NCBI RefSeq assembly: GCF_001636405.1
Contig: NZ_KV440950.1
Coordinates: 4,568,778-4,632,777 of the forward strand
Length of the DNA: 64,000 nucleotides
Direction: 5' to 3'
From: Peribacillus frigoritolerans
GTDB lineage: Bacteria > Bacillota > Bacilli > Bacillales > DSM-1321
The notes beneath the pieces were generated by a model. That model made no database searches. It was not told the DNA's origin and saw nothing but the letters and a program-made list of their open reading frames with translations. A program made the translations under genes and the position numbers. Below are positions 63,523-64,000 of this stretch, piece by piece (the first letter of the stretch is position 1; every line of letters starts with the position of its first letter).

Positions 63523-64000
63523 CTGGGTAAAAAAATTTAAACTGAATGATTGTACTAAATTTTATAAACCTGATCATTTAAATTAAGTTGTTTAAAATGC
63601 TTCAATCTGTCTGTTTTCAAAGAACATTGCCAAATCTCAAAAGAACTAGCCGCCCTTCCTGTCCCTCAATAAGCAACATTGTTTCAATAAGTGAGTAAAA
63701 TATAACATTTTATTCTATATTTCGCATTTTTTATACTATCACCACTAATTTAGTTTTTCAACAAAAAAATGCAAAATTCAGAATATTGCCATCTCCTTAT
63801 TAACATAAAATAAATACTATTCTAGCAGGATGCAATTTTTTTACTTAAACCTATTCCTTTAAGGTAATAACAACTTTTGCACCTCACCACCCCATTATTA
63901 ATAACCATATAGGAGAAGAGGCTGACCTTTTGAAAGGCAGCCTATCTACTGAGAAAAAAAGATTTTAATGCAGTAACATTTTACTTCTTAGGATCTTTAA
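63523..64000. other. Gene-free right end with operator copy 3
   Basis: AT-rich DNA with no supported gene. AAGCAACATTGTTTCAA at 63671-63687 is the third copy of the shared near-palindrome, about 200 bases upstream of gntR. The region may also serve a gene beyond the window. Confidence 0.55.

Overview
The window is a low-GC Gram-positive chromosome segment, most likely from the Bacillaceae and plausibly Peribacillus (the former Bacillus simplex group). The evidence is strong AGGAGG-type ribosome binding sites with many TTG/GTG starts, close relatives of B. subtilis YbfQ, YojM, PpaC, Spx, CzcD and YjcZ, PucR/PucG-type purine genes, and a Gram-positive phenylacetate cluster. The genus is an inference; no rRNA or tRNA gene is present.

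Region 1 (1-22 kb) is ordinary chromosome with two riboswitches. It carries trhO, a lipoprotein Cu/Zn superoxide dismutase, a citrate-metal transporter, an MFS efflux pump, a SulP transporter and ppaC. A c-di-GMP-I (GEMM) aptamer precedes a 64-residue zinc-ribbon protein. A cobalamin riboswitch with a recognisable antiterminator/terminator precedes a class I ribonucleotide reductase operon (nrdA-nrdB-nrdI-like). Then follow a cold-shock protein, a lone modB, an Spx paralogue lacking the first redox cysteine, a two-component system, czcD, a phosphoesterase and a YjcZ-type small protein.

Region 2 (22-38 kb) is a phenylacetate (paa) catabolic cluster on the minus strand: paaK, a ferredoxin, then paaA-B-C-D, an EthD protein, paaF-, paaG-, aldehyde dehydrogenase-, paaH- and paaJ-type genes, a third crotonase and paaX. 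A textbook sigma-A promoter followed by an 8-5-8 palindrome lies in front of paaA. No paaE reductase or fused paaZ is present, and the ferredoxin lacks one of the usual cluster cysteines. The adjoining DUF485/sodium-solute symporter pair is inactivated by a nonsense codon and about three frameshifts.

Region 3 (38-64 kb) is a purine/allantoin and glyoxylate region: pucG, a decayed pucF relic, malate synthase G, an NCS2 permease, a cupin, ureidoglycine aminohydrolase, two allantoinases, a PucR regulator, a second-type allantoate amidohydrolase, an NCS1 allantoin permease, and IclR and GntR regulators. Embedded in it is an unusual operon: split transketolase (two genes), a DUF1537 four-carbon acid-sugar kinase, a glyoxylate-carboligase-like enzyme that keeps the catalytic glutamate true Gcl lacks, and a hydroxypyruvate-isomerase-like TIM barrel. 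A shared near-palindrome, AAGCAAC-N3-GTTTC, lies in front of this operon, the permease and the GntR gene. This carbon-assembly module for glyoxylate is the best candidate for an undescribed system here. An IS1182-type relic and copies of a GC-rich dispersed repeat fill the gap between the transketolase operon and the IclR gene.
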